From Paenibacillus sp. NAIST15-1 (lineage in GTDB: Bacteria; Bacillota; Bacilli; Paenibacillales; Paenibacillaceae), in assembly GCF_001894745.1 (NCBI RefSeq), contig NZ_BBYF01000003.1, forward strand, positions 558,001 through 622,000: a stretch of DNA of 64,000 nucleotides, in the 5' to 3' direction. Shown piece by piece: positions 28,919-37,862 of the stretch (its first letter is position 1; every line of letters starts with the position of its first letter). Made by a program: the position numbers and the translations under genes. Below the pieces are notes generated by a model, which was not told the DNA's origin, searched no databases, and saw only the letters and a program-made list of their open reading frames with translations.

Positions 28919-29641
28919 TTACACCATCTTATTAAATTCTTTGCGCAAACGCTTAATAATCCGTTTCTCAAGCCGGGAAATATACGACTGGGATATGCCC
29001 AGCATATCGGCCACATCCTTCTGTGTCTTCTCTTCTCCATCTGTCAATCCGAAGCGCAGCTCCATGATCATTCGTTCCCGATCACTTAGCTTATCCAAGG
29101 CTTTGTGCAGCAGTTTGCGGTCAACCTGCTCTTCAATATTTTTATAAATTGTATCGTTCTCTGTGCCGAGCACATCCGATAACAGCAATTCGTTGCCATC
29201 CCAATCAATATTGAGCGGCTCGTCGAAGGATACTTCCGTTCTTGTCTTGCTGTTACGTCGCAAATACATCAAAATTTCATTTTCGATACAGCGCGATGCG
29301 TACGTAGCAAGCTTGATTTTCTTTTCTGGATCAAAGGTGTTAACAGCCTTAATCAGTCCAATAGCACCAATCGAGACCAAATCTTCAATATGGATGCCTG
29401 TATTTTCAAATTTGCGCGCAATATAAACAACGAGACGCAAATTACGCTCAATCAACATTGCTCGTACTGCTGACTCCCCGGTCGACAGCCGTGACAGCAA
29501 AAATTCCTCTTCTTCCCTGGTTAATGGTGGAGGCAGAGCCTCGCTTCCGCCAATATAATAAATCTCATCCCGCTTCAGTCCTAGCCAGAATAACAGCCGA
29601 TAATAGTGAAGCTGCATCCTCAGTTTCCATTGCAAACGCAT
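28919..29641 (-). CDS. sigE: RNA polymerase sigma-E factor precursor (mother cell)
   Basis: A 240-residue pro-sigma factor. The first ~28 residues ([20 protein letters not shown]) are the membrane-associating pro-sequence; processing should occur close to the conserved [16 protein letters not shown]. Region 2 ([40 protein letters not shown]) and region 4 ([20 protein letters not shown]) are nearly identical to known SigE. ATG 29641 has AGGAGG 7 bases upstream. The protease SpoIIGA is encoded just upstream. Confidence 0.97.
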   Translation of the reverse strand: MRLQWKLRMQLHYYRLLFWLGLKRDEIYYIGGSEALPPPLTREEEEFLLSRLSTGESAVRAMLIERNLRLVVYIARKFENTGIHIEDLVSIGAIGLIKAVNTFDPEKKIKLATYASRCIENEILMYLRRNSKTRTEVSFDEPLNIDWDGNELLLSDVLGTENDTIYKNIEEQVDRKLLHKALDKLSDRERMIMELRFGLTDGEEKTQKDVADMLGISQSYISRLEKRIIKRLRKEFNKMV

Positions 29642-29738
29642 CGCCAATCCTCCTACAACTTAGTGATGACAGGGTCGTTCGTATAGGTACATCAGTATAA
29701 TCGATAGAATAATAGCAATGTTCATCCTAGCAGGCCGC

Positions 29739-30728
29739 TTACGAAGCGCGGTGAGTAGAATCCGGCATAGCATGATAGGCAGACTCATTCTCTGAAGTTT
29801 GCAGCAAATCTGGATGCACGATAGCTTGGAAGGCACCATCATGTGACAATGTCCCGCCATCCAACCCGATAATTACTTTCGTACATAGATAAGTCTCGTT
29901 CTCTGTGCGTATCCGAACCGAATCCGGACGCAGTCCCATCATCCACTGCATGTCACGATTCACCCCACGATAAGGGATGAGCCGCAGCCGGGATTCGTCC
30001 AGCATTCCTCCGTCTTCACTTGTTCCCTTCCAAGACTGAAGCATATCAAATGGCTGCTCTGACCGAAGCCTCTTCAACCATTCAGAAGGCAGAACGCCCT
30101 CCCACAGCCTCGACTCCGTTACTACTACAGGCGCTCCTCCTAGTGGGTCTCGCAGATGATTTCCCGTATCTACGAGTCCTGTACAATGTCGAACTGTATC
30201 GCCTATATAGATATCCAATTGCACCAGCTGCTTCACTACCTGCTGCTGTCTTGCACTATGTCGCCATACGAGACGGAATAATGCGTAAGAGGCAGGAAGA
30301 GCTACTACGAGAAAGCCTATTCCAGCTTGAAAGGTAGTGCGATGAGCATCCATCCATTGTGTCGCACGATCGGATATTGTCCAAGCCCGCGCATCCTGCA
30401 GCAAATATTGCAGCCCAAATGCCCCGCCAGCAATGACAAAGGCCGAAAAATAAAAGACAGCAATATTTTTAAGAAAATATCCGGCATTCTGAAATCCAAA
30501 CGCCAAGATGATCATAAGTATAGATAAGAGTAATTTGCCAACATACGTATAGAGGATCGGATAAGAAGGAATAAAGAGCACTGCTGCATACGCAGTACCC
30601 AAGCCTGCTGCGGCAACGATCCGCCAGCGCGAAAACGGGATTCCGCGGATCTTCGCAGTCATTCGCAGCAGCGTCCAATCCAATACTAAGTTTAGGCCGA
30701 ATAGAAGATCGGCATAGATGACGGTCAA
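29739..30728 (-). CDS. spoIIGA: Sporulation sigma-E processing peptidase SpoIIGA
   Basis: A 329-residue membrane aspartyl protease that activates pro-SigE. Five membrane segments fill about residues 5-155, followed by a cytosolic domain with the catalytic motif GLVDTGNHLRDPLGGAP near residue 200 and the later GLDGGTLSHDG. It starts with TTG, with GGAGGG upstream. It is the first gene of spoIIG; a possible Spo0A-controlled promoter lies just before it. Confidence 0.92.
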   Translation of the reverse strand: MTVIYADLLFGLNLVLDWTLLRMTAKIRGIPFSRWRIVAAAGLGTAYAAVLFIPSYPILYTYVGKLLLSILMIILAFGFQNAGYFLKNIAVFYFSAFVIAGGAFGLQYLLQDARAWTISDRATQWMDAHRTTFQAGIGFLVVALPASYALFRLVWRHSARQQQVVKQLVQLDIYIGDTVRHCTGLVDTGNHLRDPLGGAPVVVTESRLWEGVLPSEWLKRLRSEQPFDMLQSWKGTSEDGGMLDESRLRLIPYRGVNRDMQWMMGLRPDSVRIRTENETYLCTKVIIGLDGGTLSHDGAFQAIVHPDLLQTSENESAYHAMPDSTHRAS

Positions 30729-30776
30729 TGCGCTTCCCTCCTTTTTCTGCCGCCAACTATTGGGAAGTTATTAATT

Positions 30777-30843
30777 AGTATAAAGAGTGATGTATTCGAA
30801 GTCTGTCTAATGATGGGTGTGGAATGGCACTTTTTTTGTCGAT
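30777..30843 (-). promoter_or_regulatory. Possible Spo0A-dependent spoIIG promoter
   Basis: The minus strand has a -10-like TATACT (30782-30777). Upstream lie a TTCGAAT element near 30800 and ATCGACA (30843-30837), the latter matching the 0A box TTCGACA at 6 of 7 bases. In Bacillus the spoIIG promoter is activated by Spo0A bound near -35. The assignment is by position and partial matches only. Confidence 0.35.
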
Positions 30844-30916
30844 CATTCCAATCTTCATCGGGAAGGACCATTAGATAACAGCTCTAGTCGCCGTCGGAGG
30901 TAATTGTGGAAAATGC

Positions 30917-30949
30917 AAAAAGCGTCTGCCCTTAACGGGCAAACGCTTA
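30917..30949 (-). terminator. Intrinsic terminator after ftsZ
   Basis: On the minus strand AAGCGTTTGCCC, GTTAA, GGGCAGACGCTT forms a 12-bp stem with one wobble, followed by TTTG. It separates the division genes from spoIIG. Confidence 0.82.
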
Positions 30950-30966
30950 TAGTAAAGTAGTACGTA

Positions 30967-32100
30967 TTATTCGTTATTTGTGCTGCGTGGACGGTTACGC
31001 AAAAACGTCGGAATATCTAGCTGATCAGACGCTGGTTGATTGCCGAACGGGCGCAATGTAGACGAGGAACGAGATTCCTGAGATTCGCCAGAGTTTGAAC
31101 TAGTCGAGCCAGTAGCTGGACGACGTCCTGGAATTGGCGCAGCCGCCTTGCTCTCGAATCCTGTCGCAATAACCGTAACTTTAATATCGTCCTTCATATT
31201 CTCATCGATGATCGCACCGAAGATCATATTTACTTCCACATCGGAAGCTTCCGTAACGATTTCTGCTGCTTCATTGACTTCATACAAGGACAGATTTGCG
31301 CCACCTGTAATGTTCATAATGACACCACGAGCACCATCAATGGAAGTCTCGAGCAATGGACTCATGATCGCCTTGCGTGCTGCTTCAGCAGCACGGTTCT
31401 CACCGTTCGCAACACCAATCCCCATCAAGGCAGAACCACGCTCAGTCATAATCGTCTTCACGTCCGCGAAGTCCAAGTTGATAAGACCTGGTACCTGGAT
31501 CAAGTCAGAAATACCTTGCACAGCTTGACGGAGTACGTTATCAACCTCGCGGAAAGCTTCCAGCATTGGTGTCTTCTTGTCTACGATTTCTAGCAAACGG
31601 TCATTCGGGATTACGATAAGCGTATCTACCTTTTCCTTCAATGCTTCGATACCGATTTCTGCTTGCGAAAAACGCTTGCGGCCTTCGAATGTGAATGGAC
31701 GCGTAACGACACCAACAGTCAATGCGCCGCATTCCTTCGCGATCTCAGCAATTACAGGAGCAGCACCAGTACCTGTTCCGCCTCCCATACCGGCAGTAAC
31801 GAATACCATGTCCGCACCTTTCAGTGTATTGCTGATCAACTCGCGGGATTCTTCTGCAGCCTTCTTCCCTACTTCTGGGTTCGCACCTGCACCAAGACCG
31901 CGCGTCAATTTGTCGCCGATCTGCAGCTTGTGCTCGGACTTCGCAAAGTGTAGCGCCTGCGCATCCGTATTTACTGTAATAAATTCAACGCCCTGAACGC
32001 CATTATCAATCATTCGGTTAACCGCGTTGCTACCGCCGCCACCGACACCAATAACTTTAATTTGGGCCAACTGTTCCATTTCAAATTCAAATTCCAACAT
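30967..32100 (-). CDS. ftsZ: Cell-division GTPase FtsZ
   Basis: A 377-residue tubulin homologue that forms the Z ring. The GTP-binding signature is GGGTGTG (106-112), with [14 protein letters not shown] near the start and [11 protein letters not shown] as the T7 loop region. A variable Ser-rich linker (about 325-360) leads to the conserved C-terminal peptide [10 protein letters not shown] that binds FtsA, SepF and others. Start ATG 32100 has GGAGGACTC upstream. It follows ftsA by 52 bases and ends with a terminator. Confidence 0.98.
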   Translation of the reverse strand: MLEFEFEMEQLAQIKVIGVGGGGSNAVNRMIDNGVQGVEFITVNTDAQALHFAKSEHKLQIGDKLTRGLGAGANPEVGKKAAEESRELISNTLKGADMVFVTAGMGGGTGTGAAPVIAEIAKECGALTVGVVTRPFTFEGRKRFSQAEIGIEALKEKVDTLIVIPNDRLLEIVDKKTPMLEAFREVDNVLRQAVQGISDLIQVPGLINLDFADVKTIMTERGSALMGIGVANGENRAAEAARKAIMSPLLETSIDGARGVIMNITGGANLSLYEVNEAAEIVTEASDVEVNMIFGAIIDENMKDDIKVTVIATGFESKAAAPIPGRRPATGSTSSNSGESQESRSSSTLRPFGNQPASDQLDIPTFLRNRPRSTNNE

Positions 32101-32152
32101 GAGTCCTCCATCTCCTCTTCATTGTGCACCGATGGCCTGAAGTCAACTTTTA

Positions 32153-33397
32153 TTAAATGAATTCACTAAACATATTTTTTAACCGATCAATGAAGCTAGG
32201 TTTGTTTGATGATTCCATTGGAGTTGGCTTCCGAGTTGCCGCTTTCTTGGCGCCACCTGCACTGCGTGGACGAACGGAGCGCAACACATGATGCAATACC
32301 CCAACACCGCTTACGAATCCTGGATCGCGTACACCAATAAAGTCAGGTACCGCGATTCGTACCGAAGTCTGCATGGCAGCTTGGGCGGACTTCAGAACTC
32401 CAGGCATAGAGACTGTGCCTCCAGACAGAATGTACCCACCTGGCAGCTCCGTGAAGCCTAGTCGCTTCACTTCATTTTTGACAAGCTGGAATATTTCTTC
32501 CATACGCGGTTCGATGATGTTGGCAAGGAATACTTGATTGAATTCCTTCTCCACATTGCTGCCGATACGCGTTACTTTGAACACATGATCCTCTAGCGCG
32601 TCCTCAATCCATGCACAGCCGAACTTCAGCTTTACTTTCTCTGCATGGTCAGACATGGTTCGAAGACCATATGCGATATCGTTCGTAACGAAGTCCCCGC
32701 CAATAGGCAATGTAGACGTAGCAGCAAGCGTTCCATCTTGGAACACAGCAATAGTCGTTGCGCCTGCACCGACATCTACAAGGACGGAGCCCATCATCTT
32801 CTCATCTTTAGACAATGCCAACTGCCCTCCGGCAAGAGACATTAATATTAGATCCTTGACATGCAAGCCAGCCTTCTCCACACAACGCAACAAGTTATGT
32901 ACAGCTGTCTTCGCCCCAGTTATAATCGTGGCATCGACTTCCAAGCGAACACCTATCATGCCTCGAGGATCATGAATATCCTCCAGTCCATCAACAACAT
33001 ATTGCTTTGCAACCACGTCGATGATTTCACGTTCTGGTGGCAAAGCAATAACTTCTGCTGCTTTGAGCACACGCTCAATATCCTCTTCGCCAATCTCACG
33101 GTCTTCATTCGATACCGCGACAACTCCATGGCTGGATTGCAAGCCGATATGATTGCCTGATATGCCTACGTACACTTCCGTAATTTCAATGCCGACCATT
33201 CGCTCCGCATGCTCTACCGCATTACGAATTGACTGGACAGTCTGATCAATATCTACAATCGCACCTTTGCGAATACCTTCTGAGTCAGCAGATCCAACGC
33301 CGATAATTTGCAGCGTTCCGTTGTTAATTTCCCCGATGATAGCGCGCACTTTGGATGTACCGATGTCCAAACTCACAATGATGTCATTGCTGCTCAA
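32153..33397 (-). CDS. ftsA: Cell-division protein FtsA
   Basis: A 414-residue actin-like ATPase that anchors FtsZ to the membrane. Nucleotide-site motifs are IVSLDIGTSKVRAIIGE (phosphate 1), VLVDVGAGATTIAVFQDG (phosphate 2) and GGYILSGGTVSMPGV (adenosine). The C-terminus IDRLKNMFSEFI is the amphipathic membrane-targeting helix. Start TTG 33397 is chosen because GGAGGT lies 8 bases upstream. A 279-base gap precedes it, so ftsA-ftsZ may have their own promoter. Confidence 0.96.
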   Translation of the reverse strand: MSSNDIIVSLDIGTSKVRAIIGEINNGTLQIIGVGSADSEGIRKGAIVDIDQTVQSIRNAVEHAERMVGIEITEVYVGISGNHIGLQSSHGVVAVSNEDREIGEEDIERVLKAAEVIALPPEREIIDVVAKQYVVDGLEDIHDPRGMIGVRLEVDATIITGAKTAVHNLLRCVEKAGLHVKDLILMSLAGGQLALSKDEKMMGSVLVDVGAGATTIAVFQDGTLAATSTLPIGGDFVTNDIAYGLRTMSDHAEKVKLKFGCAWIEDALEDHVFKVTRIGSNVEKEFNQVFLANIIEPRMEEIFQLVKNEVKRLGFTELPGGYILSGGTVSMPGVLKSAQAAMQTSVRIAVPDFIGVRDPGFVSGVGVLHHVLRSVRPRSAGGAKKAATRKPTPMESSNKPSFIDRLKNMFSEFI

Positions 33398-33676
33398 CCC
33401 GTGGCACCTCCTAGTTCCCAATCAATTGGTATGTTTGTATCCCCGGACACTTTGTATGTATTCAACAAAGTTTAGTCATTCCCTCTTTTTTCTACAAATT
33501 TTTTGAAGACAAATTCCTTCCATATAAGCAGTAACCGTCTTCTTTCTTAAAAACGTGAAGAAAAAAGAAGGAGAGAACGGAAATACCCATAAGTTTTATT
33601 CTAGCATTTTTTCCGTTTATTGAGTAGAGTTTTTTTATCTCTCCATATTTTGCTCATTCATGGATGAACCATTGTC
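33398..33676 (-). other. Non-coding gap between divIB and ftsA
   Basis: About 280 bases without a gene, A/T-rich on the minus strand. A TGCTAGAAT sequence near 33603-33611 resembles an extended -10 box, but no good -35 box is found. It is likely to hold an ftsA promoter; no hairpin of note was seen. Confidence 0.4.
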
Positions 33677-34609
33677 TTATTCCGTTTCCTTGTTTGTTTC
33701 TTGGCCTTTCTCAGGTTCCTTTATATCATTCTCTGCGTCAGCTCCTTTTTCCTGCTCAGATCCACGTACTTTCTCATTTGTATTCTCCGAGCCGGTGCCT
33801 TCCTTATTCTGCTCTGAGCTTTCAGCTTCTCCCTTGTCCTCTTTGGCTCCCTCGAGAGCCTCGATGTCATTTGGCAGGCTGGAATACGGAATATACGAGT
33901 CTGCCTTCAGCATCGTTATCCGTCCAGGAGACTGAGATTCCACGACACCGCTCAAGTAAGCTATCTTATCAGGAAGTAAAGGCACAGTCGTAACCACTTC
34001 GAACCCAGAACGTGTATACATCTTAATCCGATCAGGATAAGAAGAGGACGGGTAGTAGCGGATCTCCGAAATATCAGCCAGCAGCCCTCTTGGCGTAGCC
34101 GCAAGTGCCTTGCTTAGCTCGGTCTTCAATTCGGCTTGACCTTCCCACTGTGTAAGAACCGGCTTCTCCAGTACAAGCTTCTGCTTGTCCTTCAGCGAGA
34201 TCACCGCACCATTCTCCAAGCATGCTTGGATGCTCCCATCTTCCGTCAACTCATAAGCAACTGGAGCATATTCTTGAATATAAATTTCAATGACACTTGG
34301 GAACTGCTTGTCCACTTGAACCGATTTGACAAATGGGAACTCCGCCTTGATTCGTTCCGCAACAGAACTTTCACTCGTTCCGAAATACGGTTCACCCGGC
34401 TTCACACCACTGCTGCTGCTTAATTGTTCATAACTGACGAGGTGATTCCCAATCCAGCGAACTTCTTTTATTTTACTGATTGATGACCTGAAGAACAGGA
34501 CAACAAGCAGCACAACTAGAAGGAAGAGGAGCAGCCATTTCACTCTGACACCTATCCGTTTCTTCCTCACCGGCTTATCAGGCAGCGGGGGTATCGTTCT
34601 CAATGACAC
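33677..34609 (-). CDS. divIB: Cell-division protein DivIB/FtsQ
   Basis: A 310-residue single-pass membrane protein of the division complex with FtsL and DivIC. A basic cytosolic tail is followed by a membrane segment (VKWLLLFLLVVLLVVLFF), a POTRA domain (ISKIKEVRWIGNHLVSYEQL; AERIKAEFPFVKSVQVDKQF) and a beta domain. The last 58 residues are very acidic, rich in Glu, Lys, Asn and Gly. The GTG at 34609 is preferred because AAGGGG is correctly spaced (9 bases); the ATG at 34618 directly abuts that site. It lies 113 bases after murA. Confidence 0.93.
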   Translation of the reverse strand: MSLRTIPPLPDKPVRKKRIGVRVKWLLLFLLVVLLVVLFFRSSISKIKEVRWIGNHLVSYEQLSSSSGVKPGEPYFGTSESSVAERIKAEFPFVKSVQVDKQFPSVIEIYIQEYAPVAYELTEDGSIQACLENGAVISLKDKQKLVLEKPVLTQWEGQAELKTELSKALAATPRGLLADISEIRYYPSSSYPDRIKMYTRSGFEVVTTVPLLPDKIAYLSGVVESQSPGRITMLKADSYIPYSSLPNDIEALEGAKEDKGEAESSEQNKEGTGSENTNEKVRGSEQEKGADAENDIKEPEKGQETNKETE

Positions 34610-34722
34610 TGGATTCATCCCCTTCTATCAATACACATTTCAAAGTAACTAGAAACATCAATACGAGAATTACTACAGTCCCCTTCCGTATCAAAGAAGG
34701 GGACCGAGTATAAATTATTGCA

Positions 34723-36006
34723 TTATCCGTTGGCAATATCAAGCTTAGGCACAGACGTGATTCGTTCAATCTTCGCGCCGAGCCTAGTAAACATATGCTC
34801 GATACTATCGTATCCGCGATCAATGTGATGAACATTCTCTACGACGGTACGACCGCTTGCGGCAAGCCCAGCAATAACGAGCGCCGCTCCTGCGCGCAGG
34901 TCGGTTGCCTCGACTGTCGAACCATACAATTCTGGCACACCTTTGATAAATGCATTACTCAGATCAACCCGAATATCTGCTCCCATTCTGGCGAGTTCCT
35001 CGACATGCCGGAAACGGCCTTCAAATACCGTCTCCTTCATCACACTTACCCCATCAGCAAGTGACAGTAACACCATCAGCTGAGATTGCAAATCAGTCGG
35101 GAACGCAGGATATGGCGACGTTACAATTCGCTCTACAGCCTTCGCTCTACCAAAGCTAGTTACGTTGATTATACCATCACTCGTTGCGATCTGAACACCG
35201 GCGCGGCGCAGGATATGGATTAGCGAAGTCAAGTGGCTCGCATGCGCATTGGTCAGCGTTACTGCTCCTCGGGTTGCCGCAGCGGCTATCATGAGCGTAC
35301 CCGCTACAATGCGATCAGGCATCACTTCATATTGGCTTCCTCTTAGCTTCGTAACGCCTTCAACGACAATTGTGTCTGTACCGGCTCCTGACACCTGTGC
35401 ACCCATGCTGTTCAGAAAATGCTGCAAGTCAACAATTTCCGGTTCTCTTGCTGCATTCGTTATGACACTCGTTCCTTCTGCGAGAACGGCTGCCATCATC
35501 ACATTCTCCGTAGCACCAACACTTGGAAAATCAAGATGAATATCTGTCCCAATGAGCCGTTCTGCACGGCATGTGATTCGATTGCCGCAATGCTCCAGCT
35601 CTGCGCCTAATGACTGCAGTCCACGCAGATGCAGATCAATCTTCCTCTCACCGATTGCACAGCCACCTGGCTGATAGATGTGAACCTCCTTAAACCTTGC
35701 AAGCAGCGGCCCCATCAAGAAAATAGAAGAACGCATCTGGCGCATCAAATCCTCCGGCACATGCGTGGAATGGGCGCCTGACGTATCAATGGAGACCGTC
35801 CCTCCATCTTGGATCGTCCTGCAGCCCAGACTTCGCATAATGTGCTGCATGACCTCGATGTCTAGCAATTGCGGAACGTTCTCTAGCCTAACGATGCCAT
35901 CGGTTAGAATCGAGGCTGCCATAATTGGTAAAGCGGCATTTTTAGCTCCTTGGATACGAATCGTACCAGATAGAGGCCTTCCACCCTCAATCACCAATTT
36001 GTCCAA
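34723..36006 (-). CDS. murA: UDP-N-acetylglucosamine 1-carboxyvinyltransferase
   Basis: A 427-residue enzyme for the first committed step of peptidoglycan synthesis, transfer of enolpyruvate to UDP-GlcNAc. The catalytic cysteine is in QPGGCAIGERKIDLHLRG (Cys116), and the fosfomycin-sensitive form is expected. KNAALPIMAASIL is the N-terminal substrate loop. Start TTG 36006 has GGAGGT 6 bases upstream; the longer frame to 36033 would overlap the murB remnant. Firmicutes often carry two murA genes; which one this is cannot be told here. It sits between the murB remnant and divIB. Confidence 0.96.
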   Translation of the reverse strand: MDKLVIEGGRPLSGTIRIQGAKNAALPIMAASILTDGIVRLENVPQLLDIEVMQHIMRSLGCRTIQDGGTVSIDTSGAHSTHVPEDLMRQMRSSIFLMGPLLARFKEVHIYQPGGCAIGERKIDLHLRGLQSLGAELEHCGNRITCRAERLIGTDIHLDFPSVGATENVMMAAVLAEGTSVITNAAREPEIVDLQHFLNSMGAQVSGAGTDTIVVEGVTKLRGSQYEVMPDRIVAGTLMIAAAATRGAVTLTNAHASHLTSLIHILRRAGVQIATSDGIINVTSFGRAKAVERIVTSPYPAFPTDLQSQLMVLLSLADGVSVMKETVFEGRFRHVEELARMGADIRVDLSNAFIKGVPELYGSTVEATDLRAGAALVIAGLAASGRTVVENVHHIDRGYDSIEHMFTRLGAKIERITSVPKLDIANG

Positions 36007-36022
36007 TGTGTCACCTCCGAGA

Positions 36023-36735
36023 TTACCGCTCACCCACTACTCGATTTTCGGCACCAACGCTGCATGATTGTATCTCTTGTATCATCTGTTGAATGCACGC
36101 TATAAGGGCAAGCACGTCTGACGCTGTTGCTTGACCGGTGATAACAATGAAATTGGCATCCCCTATGCTGAAGAGCTTAGCGTCGCATTTCCGACAAACC
36201 TGTTAAGCAGCGCAGAGGGCCGTATGCGAAAAATGCACAGGTTCCGTCATTTCACTCACCAATTTCCCTATCCCAGTTCAATCTCAGCAGTATCAATTAT
36301 TCGTGACACATCCGACCCCTTCGCTCCTGCACTCATGGATACGGCGCTTCAGACCGTTCATGAATGCGCTCAGCATATTCAAGCCTCGACAGCTCTACAC
36401 TGTGTGTGGATAGCTCCATCTTCATGAATGGAGGGTCGCTCCAGCATACCAATTTGCCTTCCTCGCTTCCGTGGCAAAGCCACGCCACACCATCTCACAA
36501 GGATTGTGAGCTGCCGCCAGCTATACTTAGGTTCATATTCACAAGCCGTGCAATCTTGAAGAGTGTACGACGAGGCAGCGGTCTGGGGGAATCTGTCACG
36601 ATGTATAGAGTATATTATGTTCGGGCGAAACGTTGTGTGACAGGAGCCCATTCCCGATTCTTCTACTATATGACGTCCTGACAATTTCAGGACAATAGCT
36701 GCATCAAACCCCTTAAGCTCGTAAATTAGGCACAA
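36023..36735 (-). pseudogene. murB: Decayed murB (UDP-N-acetylenolpyruvoylglucosamine reductase)
   Basis: No open gene exists in the ~715 bases between murG and murA, but broken MurB-like pieces occur in order on the minus strand. QLTILVRWC lies near 36510-36484; SRLEYAE, from the segment that normally reads GLSGLEFAGGIPGS, is near 36384-36364; AGAKGSDVSRIIDTAE (36330-36283) is the MNAGAxGSD region. The C-terminal NFIVITGQATASDVLAL is followed by NRVVGER and TAA at 36025-36023. Several stops and frame changes separate them, and the FAD-binding part is not recognisable. The C-terminal match is strong; the N-terminal boundary is uncertain. The cell must have MurB encoded elsewhere. Confidence 0.78.
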
Positions 36736-36763
36736 AAAAATCGGGCAAGCTTACTTGCCCGAT
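36734..36763 (-). terminator. Intrinsic terminator overlapping the murG 3' end
   Basis: On the minus strand ATCGGGCAAG, TAAG, CTTGCCCGAT then TTTTTT. The left arm encodes the last residues of MurG and the loop holds its stop codon. It should stop transcription from the mur operon before the murB remnant and murA. Confidence 0.88.
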
Positions 36764-37857
36764 AATCGTTGTAATTCAGCTACTACTCTTGCAGCTGCGT
36801 CTGGCTGTCCAAAAGACTTGGCAGCGTCAGACATGTTTTTTCGCTTCGCTTCATCAGTCATCAACGACTTGATATGGCCGAACAAAGCTTCTGTCGACAG
36901 TTCTTTCTCGGTAATCATAATGGCTGCTCCCTCATCCTGCAAGGAGCGCGCATTCGCTTCCTGGTGATTGTTCGTCACATTTGGCGACGGGATCAAGATG
37001 GAAGGAATTCCGAGAGCAGTCATCTCTGCAAGTGAAGAAGCTCCCGCTCGACTGACAGCGAGCGTTGTTGCCGCAAGCACTTCAGGCATGTTGCTGATGT
37101 AAGGCAGGACATGCAGATGATTGCGAACTGCATCACTCGTCTGCAGCACAGCCTTCCGTGTATTTTCATAATAGTTCTGCCCCGTCACATACACGAAGTG
37201 TACATCCGGCAATTGCTTCAGTAATGGCGCCATGCCGATCATCGCTTCGTTCACTGCCTTTGCACCTCGGCTACCGCCTACGATAAGGACAATTCGGCTG
37301 TCGCTCGGCAATCCGAGAGTCGCGAAGCCGCGTGCTTTCTCCGCTTCCATCACTGCCGTTGCTCGCGGATTCCCACAATAGACTACGTTTTTTGCTTTCT
37401 TGAAATACGGAGCAGATTGCTCGAAGCTAACCGCAACTGTACTCGTATATCGGCTTAGAAACGTATTCGTCAAGCCTGGAATCACATTCTGTTCATGAAT
37501 GACGGTCGGAATTCCAAGCTTCGCTGCAGCGTATACAACGGGACCGCACACATATCCACCCGTTCCAACGACTACATCAGGCTTGAATTCTCTCAGCATT
37601 TCTTTGGCCTTGCCTACACCGCGAATGAAACGCATGATCGTCTTGAAGTTTTCCATTGAAAGCTTGCGGCGAAATCCTGTAATTTCAATCGCCCGAAAAT
37701 CCAAGCCCTCTTCAGGAACGAGACGGCTCTCCAATCCCTTCTCTGTTCCGATATATAAAAAAGCGCTGCCGGGATACTGCTTCTCGCATTCCCTTGCAAT
37801 GGCGACTGCCGGGTAGATATGTCCACCTGTCCCGCCACCGCTGAGCACGACGCGCAT
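36751..37857 (-). CDS. murG: Lipid II synthase MurG (GlcNAc transferase)
   Basis: A 368-residue GT28 glycosyltransferase that adds GlcNAc to lipid I at the inner membrane face. N-terminal glycine loop RVVLSGGGTGGHIYPAVAIA, a second G loop VVGTGGYVCGPVVYAA, and the C-terminal UDP-site region SRAGASSLAEMTALGIPSIL. ATG 37857 has GAGGTG upstream that also contains the spoVE stop. The end is joined to a terminator hairpin. Confidence 0.97.
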   Translation of the reverse strand: MRVVLSGGGTGGHIYPAVAIARECEKQYPGSAFLYIGTEKGLESRLVPEEGLDFRAIEITGFRRKLSMENFKTIMRFIRGVGKAKEMLREFKPDVVVGTGGYVCGPVVYAAAKLGIPTVIHEQNVIPGLTNTFLSRYTSTVAVSFEQSAPYFKKAKNVVYCGNPRATAVMEAEKARGFATLGLPSDSRIVLIVGGSRGAKAVNEAMIGMAPLLKQLPDVHFVYVTGQNYYENTRKAVLQTSDAVRNHLHVLPYISNMPEVLAATTLAVSRAGASSLAEMTALGIPSILIPSPNVTNNHQEANARSLQDEGAAIMITEKELSTEALFGHIKSLMTDEAKRKNMSDAAKSFGQPDAAARVVAELQRLSGK

Positions 37858-37862
37858 GACTT

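Noticed and set aside
34625-34720. Hairpin GTCCCCTTC/GAAGGGGAC between murA and divIB
   Set aside because: A stem is present but no T-run follows in the reading direction, so it is not called a terminator.
36379-36735. 118-codon open frame downstream of murG
   Set aside because: It begins at the murG terminator and contains MurB fragments in mixed frames; it is part of the murB remnant, not a new gene.
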